DNA of 64,000 bases from Austropuccinia psidii (lineage: Eukaryota; Basidiomycota; Pucciniomycetes; Pucciniales; Sphaerophragmiaceae). The stretch's first letter is position 1. The number at the start of each line of letters is the position of its first letter. The stretch is from contig JALGQZ010000006.1 of NCBI GenBank assembly GCA_023105745.1, positions 32,441,686 to 32,505,685 of the forward strand. Direction: 5' to 3'. The notes under the pieces are model-generated. The model was not told where the DNA came from and ran no database searches. It saw only the letters and a list, made by a program, of their open reading frames with translations. The translations under genes were made by a program, and so were the position numbers. Shown piece by piece: positions 32,646-44,562 of the stretch.

Positions 32646-34991
32646 CTATTGGTATTTGGTTTTCATAAGTTGTGCATCTTGAACCTTTGATAAATCAAGT
32701 TGATCATTGCTCAATTGTGGCAAGTGGGAATAAGATTCCATGATGTCAAAAGTGGCATTGATATTTTCTATATCTTTTGAAGATTCAGAAAATATGGATG
32801 ACTTATCATCTGAATTTTCTTCAATTATGTCATCTTTTTCAACATCAGGTTCCTTTTTAATATTAATTTCATTGATTTTCCCCCTTTTTGGACATGTATT
32901 AGCTAAATGAGTGGTGCTTTGGCAAATATGGCACTTTCTGACTGTATCTGCAGATTTATACCTAACATTATTAGAATTTTCTTCAGGGTTTGCTTCCACA
33001 GAATCTTTCCAAGGTGTATTAAACCTTGTTTTGAGATTCACCATACTAGAACCAATTTTGGTTCCGGTGGTTACTTTGTCTGATATATTGATAATATCCT
33101 CTGCTGAAGATTGTTCAGTAGTCCTGCTTTTGACAGAATGCTCTAAGTCACCTCCACATTGTCTCAGGATTTTTCTATGGATCATAAATTCTAACATGTC
33201 AGGATATAATGCTGTTAACCTGTCTTTTTGTTGGCAAAACCATGGTAAAGCTTTGTCTTTATCAGAATTAAATTTGGCAGATTCAAAGGCTGTTTCAACT
33301 TTAAACCTCCAAGCATCATTTTCCCATTTGTTGATGATTTGGGTTTTCCACCAAGTCCAACTCTGGTGTCCATGTGCTTGTCTTATTTTGATGTACCATC
33401 TGTGAGCTGATTTGGTAAACAAGGTGTTAAATCTGTATTTTACCAATCTTTCTGTTAATTTAAAATCCTCTTTGATAATGTCAATACCTCTAATGAATTC
33501 CATATGGTCATACTCTCCTTCACCACTGAAGTGAGCCCATTCTTTAAGTTTTGGAACCTCTTTCAAGAGTGATTGGCCCATTGATGGTTCTAAGTTATGA
33601 AAAGAAGTAGAAAATTCATTTTTTAACTGTGAATTTTCAATATCCAATACTTGTGGATTGGGAATTCTTGCATCTTTGTTTTGATTCAGAGGTGTAGAAA
33701 ATTTTGGTAAAGTGTGTAGCAGTTGTTCAATATAATTCATTTTACTGTTGTTACACCTTTGTGAATTTCTTAATTCATGTTGCAAGTTTTGTATAGAGTT
33801 TATGACATTCTTTTTATGATCATCCTCTTTATATGTTAGCTCATTCCATAATTCTGTTTGTTTAGTATTATCAGATATAACCTCATTTAACTTTATTGTT
33901 AATTTTGATAATTCCTCTCTTGAGGTATCAAAATGCTTTTTCAGGGCAACTATATTTGTCTTTACTTCAGAAAATGATTTTGAAATATCATCAAGAGCTT
34001 TTTTATTATCTTCTTTGATAGTGCTTATGGCTTGTTTTATTATTGTTTCAATTATGTCATCAATATTGAATTTAGAATATTTGTCTGTTAATTCTTTAAT
34101 AATGGCAGATTGTTCATTTATCTTAATGCCAAAATAATTATAATTATTGGAAGTTTTGATTGTTCTTAAAACTCTTTCAAAGCATTTAAGTGTATCATTT
34201 ATTTTGCTCAGACTCAAGTTATTTGTTTTAAGATTGTCACAAATTGATGTATGCTTATCAGAAAGATGACTTTTTACATCAGAAATAGCTTTATACAACT
34301 CTGGAATACACTCAAAAGTATCAGAAATTATATTCGATATTTTAATCTGGCTTCCTCCTTCTTTTGTAATTCCATCATGGTTCTGGCCATTTGAAATAAA
34401 TTTTCCATGGCATCCTGTTGAGTCTTTGGAATTCTGTAGCCCTGGCTGTAAGGCTTTGGGGCTGGTGCCTTCCCTTTGCCCTGGTTTGTAGTTTGTGGCT
34501 GCTTTTTCACGTGGGAATTGCTGGTGCTGGCCACTAAGGCTGTTTTGGGCACTGGTTTGGGTGGTGGAGGGTTGTTTTTCCTCAATTCTAGTGTCAAAAG
34601 CATCATGTTTTTCTTCTCCATCAATGGATGCCATCCATTGAGCAATTTGCAAGTATTGGGATGGCCCAGGAATTTTCTCACAGTCAGGGAGGAATTCATG
34701 CAATTCTTCCACAGGTCTGCAAGGATCTTGTACTCCTTGAACTGAAGTGCATTGTTTTATGCACTGTTGCTGGCTTTTTATATGTCCACTGAGGCTTGTT
34801 GTGGCAGTGTCAGCTCTTTTTGAAGGTAAAATGGTATTATCAGCTTCAGAATGACCCATTTTAGTTGTTTGGAAGTCATCAACTGACCCTTTTCCTTCTG
34901 TACCTGATTGGCCTCTGCCATAATCAGGTATATTACCTTTCTGGGAGCTGCTTGAGGGGTTATAGCTGGCTCCTGACCTGGTTGAAGGCAT
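32646..34991 (-). CDS. Array G unit 2: intact 781-residue Gag
   Basis: The protein is identical to that of unit 1, starting at ATG 34991 and ending in LMKTKYQ. It keeps the capsid region and the CX2CX4HX4C knuckle and lacks protease and RT. Its promoter would be LTR 3 on its right. Confidence 0.85.
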   Translation of the reverse strand: MPSTRSGASYNPSSSSQKGNIPDYGRGQSGTEGKGSVDDFQTTKMGHSEADNTILPSKRADTATTSLSGHIKSQQQCIKQCTSVQGVQDPCRPVEELHEFLPDCEKIPGPSQYLQIAQWMASIDGEEKHDAFDTRIEEKQPSTTQTSAQNSLSGQHQQFPREKAATNYKPGQREGTSPKALQPGLQNSKDSTGCHGKFISNGQNHDGITKEGGSQIKISNIISDTFECIPELYKAISDVKSHLSDKHTSICDNLKTNNLSLSKINDTLKCFERVLRTIKTSNNYNYFGIKINEQSAIIKELTDKYSKFNIDDIIETIIKQAISTIKEDNKKALDDISKSFSEVKTNIVALKKHFDTSREELSKLTIKLNEVISDNTKQTELWNELTYKEDDHKKNVINSIQNLQHELRNSQRCNNSKMNYIEQLLHTLPKFSTPLNQNKDARIPNPQVLDIENSQLKNEFSTSFHNLEPSMGQSLLKEVPKLKEWAHFSGEGEYDHMEFIRGIDIIKEDFKLTERLVKYRFNTLFTKSAHRWYIKIRQAHGHQSWTWWKTQIINKWENDAWRFKVETAFESAKFNSDKDKALPWFCQQKDRLTALYPDMLEFMIHRKILRQCGGDLEHSVKSRTTEQSSAEDIINISDKVTTGTKIGSSMVNLKTRFNTPWKDSVEANPEENSNNVRYKSADTVRKCHICQSTTHLANTCPKRGKINEINIKKEPDVEKDDIIEENSDDKSSIFSESSKDIENINATFDIMESYSHLPQLSNDQLDLSKVQDAQLMKTKYQ

Positions 34992-35463
34992 AATTATGGT
35001 TAAAAAGGATTAAAATAGTAATTTTGCGTCAAAAAACTTACTATTGGCCAAATCTTTGGCTTTCTGAAGAGTATTACCTATTTCCAAGTTGACTAATTCA
35101 GAAGAAATTGGCTCTGGTTAAATATTCTGAGTCACAATAATAGTACTATTATGATCAGAATTAACAGTACTGGAAGGAATAATGCTGGTTACTGTTGAGG
35201 CTGTTTCAATGTTTTCTTGTCTTACCACGTTTTCATACACTAAAATCAATGAAAAAACCAATTAATTAAGTAAAAAAAGGATATTTCAAAAAGGAAATTA
35301 AAATATAAACCTCACTTATAATATTAAAAGAAAATATTTTTTATTGCTTTTTTGAATTATAAGTATTTTTTATATGTTTTTAAATTTTTCAATATAAGAA
35401 AAAAGATTTAAAAAGAGTAAAAAGGATATGTCACAAGTAAAATATCACGGCTGGGCCCCCAAA

Positions 35464-37289
35464 TGTAAGGTGTGGATATGAAACTTTGATTAAAAATCAA
35501 GTACTTTTCCTGTCCTCAAAATTTGTATAAGGTAAAAATCAATTAAAAATAGTAAGAAATATTATTTTTAAGAGAAAACACGAGAAACTTACTTTTTATA
35601 ACTTTATTAGTATAAAACAATAATATTATAAAGATTTATTGTTTTACCAACAATAAAAATGTATCCAAAAATACTATACAAGAGATATTTAAGGCTACAA
35701 AAGGAATTTCTTCAAGAGAAATTTCAATTGGAATCAATTGAGAAAAGAACTTCAAGAAATTAAATAAAGAGCAAAGTCTTTGAAAAGAATATTCAAGAGA
35801 AAACACACCCAAAAGTGACCAAAGTGAATTTGGAAACAAAGTGACAAAGTTTACAGTGATTAAAGATGCTTTAATTCACTTTTGGGGTGGTTCAGGGGTA
35901 AGAATGATTATAGAAGTTACAAACAATGATTATAATGGGTTTTTCACGTGGTTAAAAGGTTTAAAATGATTTAAGAAAGGTGGTTGGAATCTTTTATTGA
36001 TTGGTTTAACAATTTTTAAACTAATTATAAAAGGAAAAGATTCTAACATGAAGAGAAAAGTGGGGCAAAGAAGACATTCTTTTATAGCCATCAATTTTCT
36101 TACTCCAAAAGTGAAATTTACTCTTGTCAGTCGTGAAGAACAGTTTGACAACAGAAAAGCCAATTATGGCATGATTGAACCCTGGTTTAGACCAAAAAAG
36201 GGCTGGTTTAAGCCATTTTTAGCCATTTTAGACCCTTAAAGCAGCCATTACTATAGCAATACCTGGTCTAGAGCCTTCAAATCACGTCAGAATGTTTTTG
36301 AGAGACGTAGAAACCAGTTAAAACTGTTTTTACTATGATTGTTTTATCTTAAGGGTAGTTTTACCCTCTTGGCAACAGCTAAAACTACCCCAGTTGGTAT
36401 CAAAACCTCATCATCAATTGAGTCCACAGACCCTGTAACTCAGTTCCAGGCCAAAATTGATGAACCTTTGCGTGAATTTTGACACCACACGCCTGTAAGC
36501 AAGGATTTTGGGGGTCTAGCTCCCCCTTAGAGCTGGACTTCCTTTCCCCCCCCCCAAATTTAATCTTTCCAATTTATTTTTCCTTTAATGCCTCATCATG
36601 TATTATACTTATAATTTACATATGTAATTCAATTGAGTTGTACAGTTCAATACAGTAATAATGGATACCTCATATGTAAATCAAAGTTCACTTATGTAAT
36701 ACATGCGCACATTTTGACATTTCAATTGAATTCAATTGAAAATACTTTAATTCCTCATAACTTCTAAAATATACACAACACCTCAATTTTAACACAAATT
36801 TTGGTGATTAACACTACATGTGATGTGAATTAAATTAAAGTTTTGAGTATTTTCAATTTTCATACAGAAAATACTAAAAACTTAATTTAAGCTCATTTAG
36901 AGCTTAGTTACAAAATTTTCACTCAGAGGTGACTCCACCTGATTTTTTATGAGGAATCCAATGGTGAAATAATCTTTATATGTTTATTTATTGGTTAAAG
37001 TTTATAATAATCTTTATTCAACTTTTTTCCAAATTTATTTATTTATTTACAATTTTGTTAAAAATTCATTTTTACTTAATTTTTTCAAGTATAAATGTAA
37101 TTTTATAATTTCAAAATTTAATGTAATTTTACTTTTAAATTGTAATCAAATTTTCAATTTTGAATATAATTTTATTTTTATATTTTCTTTTTATTTTGAT
37201 AATATAAATAAATTTATTTTATTTATATTTATATGTTAATTTTGTATTTGTGGTCTTTTGGGTATATGAAATTACCTCTAAGGCTCACA
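35464..37289 (-). repeat. Array G, LTR 3 (hybrid)
   Basis: By eye it is identical to LTR 2, including the left-LTR4/right-LTR1 mosaic. It is shared between units 2 and 3. Confidence 0.92.
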
Positions 37290-37313
37290 TTCCCTCCCCC
37301 CAAAAAAAGAATA

Positions 37314-37685
37314 TTACTTTGTAATATTGTTATTTCTAGTGTGTCCGAACCTTCTGAGAAGTTTCTTAGCTTCAGGTATGTCTTTTTCTCTTGTTCTGTA
37401 TTCAGACAGATGTCCTGAGAAGGGGCTGTCATGGCATTCTTTCAGTACAAGATTGATTAATGACCTGTCCACAACTGTCATGACACATGTGTGCTTGGTG
37501 TTGTGATGAATTATACCATCCATTAGGTGAAATCCTCCTTCATCATAAGATCCTTTCCATACTTCATCTAAGGCATGTATTAGAGAGTTGTCTTTACAGT
37601 CTTTGTTCACTAATTGGCATAAGATGCTACAATTCCTATCTTGAATGTAACTATTTCTGACCTTTTCAAAGAAGGTGGTGTTCAA
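37314..37685 (-). pseudogene. Array G unit 3: integrase remnant
   Basis: Translated product identical to the remnants in units 1 and 2. Confidence 0.85.
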
Positions 37686-37705
37686 GTCTGTAACACTTAT
37701 TCCTT

Positions 37706-40051
37706 CTATTGGTATTTGGTTTTCATAAGTTGTGCATCTTGAACCTTTGATAAATCAAGTTGATCATTGCTCAATTGTGGCAAGTGGGAATAAGATTCCA
37801 TGATGTCAAAAGTGGCATTGATATTTTCTATATCTTTTGAAGATTCAGAAAATATGGATGACTTATCATCTGAATTTTCTTCAATTATGTCATCTTTTTC
37901 AACATCAGGTTCCTTTTTAATATTAATTTCATTGATTTTCCCCCTTTTTGGACATGTATTAGCTAAATGAGTGGTGCTTTGGCAAATATGGCACTTTCTG
38001 ACTGTATCTGCAGATTTATACCTAACATTATTAGAATTTTCTTCAGGGTTTGCTTCCACAGAATCTTTCCAAGGTGTATTAAACCTTGTTTTGAGATTCA
38101 CCATACTAGAACCAATTTTGGTTCCGGTGGTTACTTTGTCTGATATATTGATAATATCCTCTGCTGAAGATTGTTCAGTAGTCCTGCTTTTGACAGAATG
38201 CTCTAAGTCACCTCCACATTGTCTCAGGATTTTTCTATGGATCATAAATTCTAACATGTCAGGATATAATGCTGTTAACCTGTCTTTTTGTTGGCAAAAC
38301 CATGGTAAAGCTTTGTCTTTATCAGAATTAAATTTGGCAGATTCAAAGGCTGTTTCAACTTTAAACCTCCAAGCATCATTTTCCCATTTGTTGATGATTT
38401 GGGTTTTCCACCAAGTCCAACTCTGGTGTCCATGTGCTTGTCTTATTTTGATGTACCATCTGTGAGCTGATTTGGTAAACAAGGTGTTAAATCTGTATTT
38501 TACCAATCTTTCTGTTAATTTAAAATCCTCTTTGATAATGTCAATACCTCTAATGAATTCCATATGGTCATACTCTCCTTCACCACTGAAGTGAGCCCAT
38601 TCTTTAAGTTTTGGAACCTCTTTCAAGAGTGATTGGCCCATTGATGGTTCTAAGTTATGAAAAGAAGTAGAAAATTCATTTTTTAACTGTGAATTTTCAA
38701 TATCCAATACTTGTGGATTGGGAATTCTTGCATCTTTGTTTTGATTCAGAGGTGTAGAAAATTTTGGTAAAGTGTGTAGCAGTTGTTCAATATAATTCAT
38801 TTTACTGTTGTTACACCTTTGTGAATTTCTTAATTCATGTTGCAAGTTTTGTATAGAGTTTATGACATTCTTTTTATGATCATCCTCTTTATATGTTAGC
38901 TCATTCCATAATTCTGTTTGTTTAGTATTATCAGATATAACCTCATTTAACTTTATTGTTAATTTTGATAATTCCTCTCTTGAGGTATCAAAATGCTTTT
39001 TCAGGGCAACTATATTTGTCTTTACTTCAGAAAATGATTTTGAAATATCATCAAGAGCTTTTTTATTATCTTCTTTGATAGTGCTTATGGCTTGTTTTAT
39101 TATTGTTTCAATTATGTCATCAATATTGAATTTAGAATATTTGTCTGTTAATTCTTTAATAATGGCAGATTGTTCATTTATCTTAATGCCAAAATAATTA
39201 TAATTATTGGAAGTTTTGATTGTTCTTAAAACTCTTTCAAAGCATTTAAGTGTATCATTTATTTTGCTCAGACTCAAGTTATTTGTTTTAAGATTGTCAC
39301 AAATTGATGTATGCTTATCAGAAAGATGACTTTTTACATCAGAAATAGCTTTATACAACTCTGGAATACACTCAAAAGTATCAGAAATTATATTCGATAT
39401 TTTAATCTGGCTTCCTCCTTCTTTTGTAATTCCATCATGGTTCTGGCCATTTGAAATAAATTTTCCATGGCATCCTGTTGAGTCTTTGGAATTCTGTAGC
39501 CCTGGCTGTAATGCTTTGGGGCTGGTGCCTTCCCTTTGCCCTGGTTTGTAGTTTGTGGCTGCTTTTTCACGTGGGAATTGCTGGTGCTGGCCACTAAGGC
39601 TGTTTTGGGCACTGGTTTGGGTGGTGGAGGGTTGTTTTTCCTCAATTCTAGTGTCAAAAGCATCATGTTTTTCTTCTCCATCAATGGATGCCATCCATTG
39701 AGCAATTTGCAAGTATTGGGATGGCCCAGGAATTTTCTCACAGTCAGGGAGGAATTCATGCAATTCTTCCACAGGTCTGCAAGGATCTTGTACTCCTTGA
39801 ACTGAAGTGCATTGTTTTATGCACTGTTGCTGGCTTTTTATATGTCCACTGAGGCTTGTTGTGGCAGTGTCAGCTCTTTTTGAAGGTAAAATGGTATTAT
39901 CAGCTTCAGAATGACCCATTTTAGTTGTTTGGAAGTCATCAACTGACCCTTTTCCTTCTGTACCTGATTGGCCTCTGCCATAATCAGGTATATTACCTTT
40001 CTGGGAGCTGCTTGAGGGGTTATAGCTGGCTCCTGACCTGGTTGAAGGCAT
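37706..40051 (-). CDS. Array G unit 3: intact 781-residue Gag
   Basis: Same protein as in units 1 and 2. The DNA differs by one base at 39512 (T here, G at 29392 and 34452). That base is silent in the Gag frame but changes Pro to His in the overlapping +1 frame (APKHYS versus APKPYS). This single difference is the only one I found among the three bodies. Confidence 0.85.
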   Translation of the reverse strand: MPSTRSGASYNPSSSSQKGNIPDYGRGQSGTEGKGSVDDFQTTKMGHSEADNTILPSKRADTATTSLSGHIKSQQQCIKQCTSVQGVQDPCRPVEELHEFLPDCEKIPGPSQYLQIAQWMASIDGEEKHDAFDTRIEEKQPSTTQTSAQNSLSGQHQQFPREKAATNYKPGQREGTSPKALQPGLQNSKDSTGCHGKFISNGQNHDGITKEGGSQIKISNIISDTFECIPELYKAISDVKSHLSDKHTSICDNLKTNNLSLSKINDTLKCFERVLRTIKTSNNYNYFGIKINEQSAIIKELTDKYSKFNIDDIIETIIKQAISTIKEDNKKALDDISKSFSEVKTNIVALKKHFDTSREELSKLTIKLNEVISDNTKQTELWNELTYKEDDHKKNVINSIQNLQHELRNSQRCNNSKMNYIEQLLHTLPKFSTPLNQNKDARIPNPQVLDIENSQLKNEFSTSFHNLEPSMGQSLLKEVPKLKEWAHFSGEGEYDHMEFIRGIDIIKEDFKLTERLVKYRFNTLFTKSAHRWYIKIRQAHGHQSWTWWKTQIINKWENDAWRFKVETAFESAKFNSDKDKALPWFCQQKDRLTALYPDMLEFMIHRKILRQCGGDLEHSVKSRTTEQSSAEDIINISDKVTTGTKIGSSMVNLKTRFNTPWKDSVEANPEENSNNVRYKSADTVRKCHICQSTTHLANTCPKRGKINEINIKKEPDVEKDDIIEENSDDKSSIFSESSKDIENINATFDIMESYSHLPQLSNDQLDLSKVQDAQLMKTKYQ

Positions 40052-40523
40052 AATTATGGTTAAAAAGGATTAAAATAGTAATTTTGCGTCAAAAAACTTA
40101 CTATTGGCCAAATCTTTGGCTTTCTGAAGAGTATTACCTATTTCCAAGTTGACTAATTCAGAAGAAATTGGCTCTGGTTAAATATTCTGAGTCACAATAA
40201 TAGTACTATTATGATCAGAATTAACAGTACTGGAAGGAATAATGCTGGTTACTGTTGAGGCTGTTTCAATGTTTTCTTGTCTTACCACGTTTTCATACAC
40301 TAAAATCAATGAAAAAACCAATTAATTAAGTAAAAAAAGGATATTTCAAAAAGGAAATTAAAATATAAACCTCACTTATAATATTAAAAGAAAATATTTT
40401 TTATTGCTTTTTTGAATTATAAGTATTTTTTATATGTTTTTAAATTTTTCAATATAAGAAAAAAGATTTAAAAAGAGTAAAAAGGATATGTCACAAGTAA
40501 AATATCACGGCTGGGCCCCCAAA

Positions 40524-42354
40524 TGTAAGGTGTGGATATGAAACTTTGATTAAAAATCAAGTACTTTTCCTGTCCTCAAAATTTGTATAAGGTAAAAATC
40601 AATTAAAAATAGTAAGAAATATTATTTTTAAGAGAAAACACGAGAAACTTACTTTTTATAACTTTATTAGTATAAAACAATAATATTATAAAGATTTATT
40701 GTTTTACCAACAATAAAAATGTATCCAAAAATACTATACAAGAGATATTTAAGGCTACAAAAGGAATTTCTTCAAGAGAAATTTCAATTGGAATCAATTG
40801 AGAAAAGAACTTCAAGAAATTAAATAAAGAGCAAAGTCTTTGAAAAGAATATTCAAGAGAAAACACACCCAAAAGTGACCAAAGTGAATTTGGAAACAAA
40901 GTGACAAAGTTTACAGTGATTAAAGATGCTTTAATTCACTTTTGGGGTGGTTCAGGGGTAAGAATGATTATAGAAGTTACAAACAATGATTATAATGGGT
41001 TTTTCACGTGGTTAAAAGGTTTAAAATGATTTAAGAAAGGTGGTTGGAATCTTTTATTGATTGGTTTAACAATTTTTAAACTAATTATAAAAGGAAAAGA
41101 TTCTAACATGAAGAGAAAAGTGGGGCAAAGAAGACATTCTTTTATAGCCATCAATTTTCTTACTCCAAAAGTGAAATTTACTCTTGTCAGTCGTGAAGAA
41201 CAGTTTGACAACAGAAAAGCCAATTATGGCATGATTGAACCCTGGTTTAGACCAAAAAAGGGCTGGTTTAAGCCATTTTTAGCCATTTTAGACCCTTAAA
41301 GCAGCCATTACTATAGCAATACCTGGTCTAGAGCCTTCAAATCACGTCAGAATGTTTTTGAGAGACGTAGAAACCAGTTAAAACTGTTTTTACTATGATT
41401 GTTTTATCTTAAGGGTAGTTTTACCCTCTTGGCAACAGCTAAAACTACCCCAGTTGGTATCAAAACCTCATCATCAATTGAGTCCACAGACCCTGTAACT
41501 CAGTTCCAGGCCAAAATTGATGAACCTTTGCGTGAATTTTGACACCACACGCCTGTAAGCAAGGATTTTGGGGGTCTAGCTCCCCCTTAGAGCTTGACTT
41601 CCTTTCCCCCCCCCCCCCAAATTTAATCTTTCCAATTTATTTTTCCTTTAATTCCTCATCATGTATTATATTTATAATTTACATATGTAGTTCAATTGAG
41701 TTGTACAGTTCAATACAGTAATAATGGATACCTCATATGTAAATCAAAGTTCACTTATGTAATACATGTGCACATTTTGACATTTCAATTGAATTCAATT
41801 GAAAATACTTTAATTCATCATAACTTCTAAAATATACACAACACCTCAATTTTAACACAGACTTTGGTGATTAACACTACATGTGATGTGAATTAAATTA
41901 AAGCTTTGAGGATTTTCAATTTTCATACAGAAAATACTAAGAACTTAATTTAAGCTTATTTAGAGTTTAGTTACAAAATTTTCACTCAGAGGTGACCCCA
42001 CCTGATTTTTTTTTAGGAATCCAATGGTGAAATAATTTCTATATGTTTATTTATTGGATAAAAATTTATAATAATTGTTATTTACTTTTTTCCAAATTTA
42101 TTTATTTTTTTACAATTTTGTTAAAAATTTATTTTTACTTAATTTTTTCAAGTATTAATGTAATTTTATAATTTCAAAATTTAATGTAATTTTATTTTTA
42201 AATTGTAACCATATTTTCAATTTTTGAATATAATTTTATTTTTATCTTTTGATTTTTATTTTAAGAATATAAATAAATTTATTTTATTTATATTTATATG
42301 TTAATTTTGTATTTGTGGTCTTTTGGGTATATGAAATTACCTCTAAGGCTCACA
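40524..42354 (-). repeat. Array G, LTR 4 (rightmost; 5' LTR of the array)
   Basis: Up to 41594 it matches LTRs 2 and 3; from 41595 on (AGCTTGACTT versus AGCTGGACTT, a longer C tract, then many substitutions) it diverges. It ends GGCTCACA, followed by the duplication GGGAA. Confidence 0.92.
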
Positions 42355-42476
42355 GGGAATACCTTGTAAGTTATAGAAACCCAACTCAAGAAGGTGAATG
42401 GCAACTTGAAAAAGATATAACTAATTCTCATAAGCTACTAAGAAGGCTCAGACATGAAAGAAGACCTAGAGGATAA
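42355..42476 (+). pseudogene. Element C: end of chromodomain, right of array G
   Basis: The frame REYLVSYRNPTQEGEWQL continues to RRLRHERRPRG and a TAA at 42474. It is homologous to EYLVRYSDPTCEDEW in A and completes the integrase segment cut at 25342. Confidence 0.88.
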
Positions 42477-42595
42477 AAGAGTTAAGCATTATTAAGCTTC
42501 AAGACTAAGAAAGTCTAATGAAGAGGTAGGACAGTGGATGATACCTTAATTAACTATATCAGATTGTAGTACAATCTTCTTTTGGCTGTAGGGAA
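42477..42595 (+). other. Element C 3' untranslated stretch and weak polypurine tract
   Basis: No coding signal. GGCTGTAGGGAA abuts the 3' LTR and is a poor polypurine tract compared with A and G, in line with C's age. Confidence 0.5.
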
Positions 42596-44562
42596 TATGA
42601 GCCTTTGAGATATGACCACAAATCCAAAACGCTCACAAGAAAAACTTCACAATAATTATTCCTCCAAATAATTATCTTAAAATAAGTAAAAATACCATAA
42701 AAAAGCATGAACACTGAATTAACTTGGAATCTGATTAATAAAAGTTTGAAATGAATCACACCATTAGATTCCCCATGATAACACACACATACATCATTTT
42801 TATGGAATATCTGTAAAGTCAATAACTAATGAGTAATAAGCTGAAAATGCCATAAAAAGACACAAATTCTTATTTATCTCATAAACCAATGAAACAACAT
42901 GTAAAATGAATTGTACCATTGGGCTCACCATGAGAAACTACACCTAAACAAATTTTATGTCATTTCTCTAAAGTTAATACTTAAGGAGTTAAGCTGAATA
43001 TATGCACTTTTAGGGTCAGCGCATACATTCATGGTTTTTAGCTAATATCTCTTGAAATATACATGATAGAGAGTTGAACCAGGAATATGGCTGAAAGGTA
43101 ATTACTTCAAGGACACAGATATGTAGTTTATTCGGAAAGCTATAAACAAGGTTATAACATTTCAGGGTTTATTGAACAAAATTGCTAGAGCTGTTGACCA
43201 CTTTGTTGTGGAAGTGGTCCAAACTTAAAAGAAAGTGGAGATTCAGGGTCCACTAGTTCATACATGAAGAATGATGTATTTGTGATCATAATATTCAAGG
43301 TAAAACGCTTGTAATCATGGTTTGAAGTTTAAACTATTGAATTTTGACAGAACAGATGAGATACAAGGAAAATCATCAAAAATAGAGTTTTGTTGATGTG
43401 TTGAAATTCTCTTGGAAGTTTAATAAAACCTTGCCAAGCTATCAGAATTCACTGTCTAATTGGCTGTAGAATTTATAGCTTTAAAGTTATGAATGATCAA
43501 AGTTTAAGCTTAAAATTGATCATTTATGATCACTCACTGTAATCTTATTTTAAGCTGAAAAGTTATATAAGTAATAAAACTGGTGTATATTATTAAATTA
43601 TGAATAACACTAATAAAATCCGCAAAACTTAGGCTTTTTCAAAGCGTATGATGTGATCCAACTTAGAGCTATAGTGATAGCTTTAAATAATGGTGTAGTA
43701 ATTAGATAGCATGGCTTGATGATGATATAATTATCACTAAGCCTTGAAAACCTGATCCATTCCGGTGGATACCATCATTACAGATCTATTAGAAGCTTTC
43801 TGGACTCTAGAAGGTAGGAATTTACTATAAATAGAGCCCTTTTTACCCTATTTCCCCCTCAGACACATAAAAAAACAATAAAACATTAAATAAAAATTTA
43901 AAACCTTTATTCTTTTTATATAAATCATTTCTATTATCAAAGACCAAAGATAATCTTTCTTCTAATCATCACTCTTGATTTGATTACTCCCTTCGTTTAA
44001 CTGATTGTGTTATATTTCTCTATAGATCTTATTCTCCACATAAACTTAAGAATATTTGCAATTTCTCTCATTTTATTTTGTAAATACAATTTAAATAAGT
44101 TTTATTTACATTTTTGGGTGTAAAATATTTCAAAATTATTCTTTTAAGTGTTAAAAGTAGGTTATTTTCTCTTTTCTAATAATTTCTCTCTATTATTACT
44201 GTTAATAATTATTTTATTGATATAAATAGTATTTATATTAATATTGGTAATATTATTGTTATTAATTTTTTTTATCATTGAAAAAAAAAATTTTATGCCT
44301 TATTATTTGTTGGTAACAATTATAAGAGCTTTAAATATATTAATTATTATATATTAATATATTCATTTTTATTCTATTATAATTTTGTAATATAAATTAT
44401 ATTATTATATTTATTTGATAATATAATAATTTTATGCCATAATTTTAATAATTATTCTTTATTATGATTATTATTTATTTTATTCATTTGATAAGGAAAT
44501 TCATAGTACAATAAGTGAAATGTTTGTAATACTTACTTATTGTTTCATAGTCAAACCTTACA
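42596..44562 (+). repeat. Element C 3' LTR
   Basis: This LTR of 1967 bp starts TATGAGCCTTTGAG; the terminal TG has become TA by one transition. It ends AGTCAAACCTTACA and is followed by GTCTG. It is clearly diverged from the 5' LTR. Confidence 0.92.

Larger units (their letters stand above)
25343..42354 (-). mobile_element. Element G: tandem array of a non-autonomous gag-only LTR element (4 LTRs, 3 bodies)
   Basis: The 17-kb insertion in C has GGGAA on both sides (25338-25342 and 42355-42359), so it entered as one unit or expanded after entry. It contains LTRs at 25343-27169, 30404-32229, 35464-37289 and 40524-42354 and three bodies of 3234 bp; unit period is 5060 bp. LTRs and body belong to the A family. 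Each body lacks about 2.0 kb (protease, RT, RNase H) and about 1.2 kb (most of integrase) relative to A. The three bodies look identical except for one base (39512). A gag-only LTR element of this kind fits the published TR-GAG class. Confidence 0.9.
15661..44562 (+). mobile_element. Element C: degenerate Gypsy element carrying two further insertions (D, G)
   Basis: LTRs at 15661-17634 and 42596-44562 flank a gag-pol with many stops. The bases before (15656-15660) and after (44563-44567) are both GTCTG, proving a single insertion into element B at its gag/protease region. C's own body is split by solo LTR D (18463-19836) and the G array (25343-42354). Without those, C is about 10.5 kb, the same order as A. 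LTR divergence and lost reading frames show it is older than A. Confidence 0.93.
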
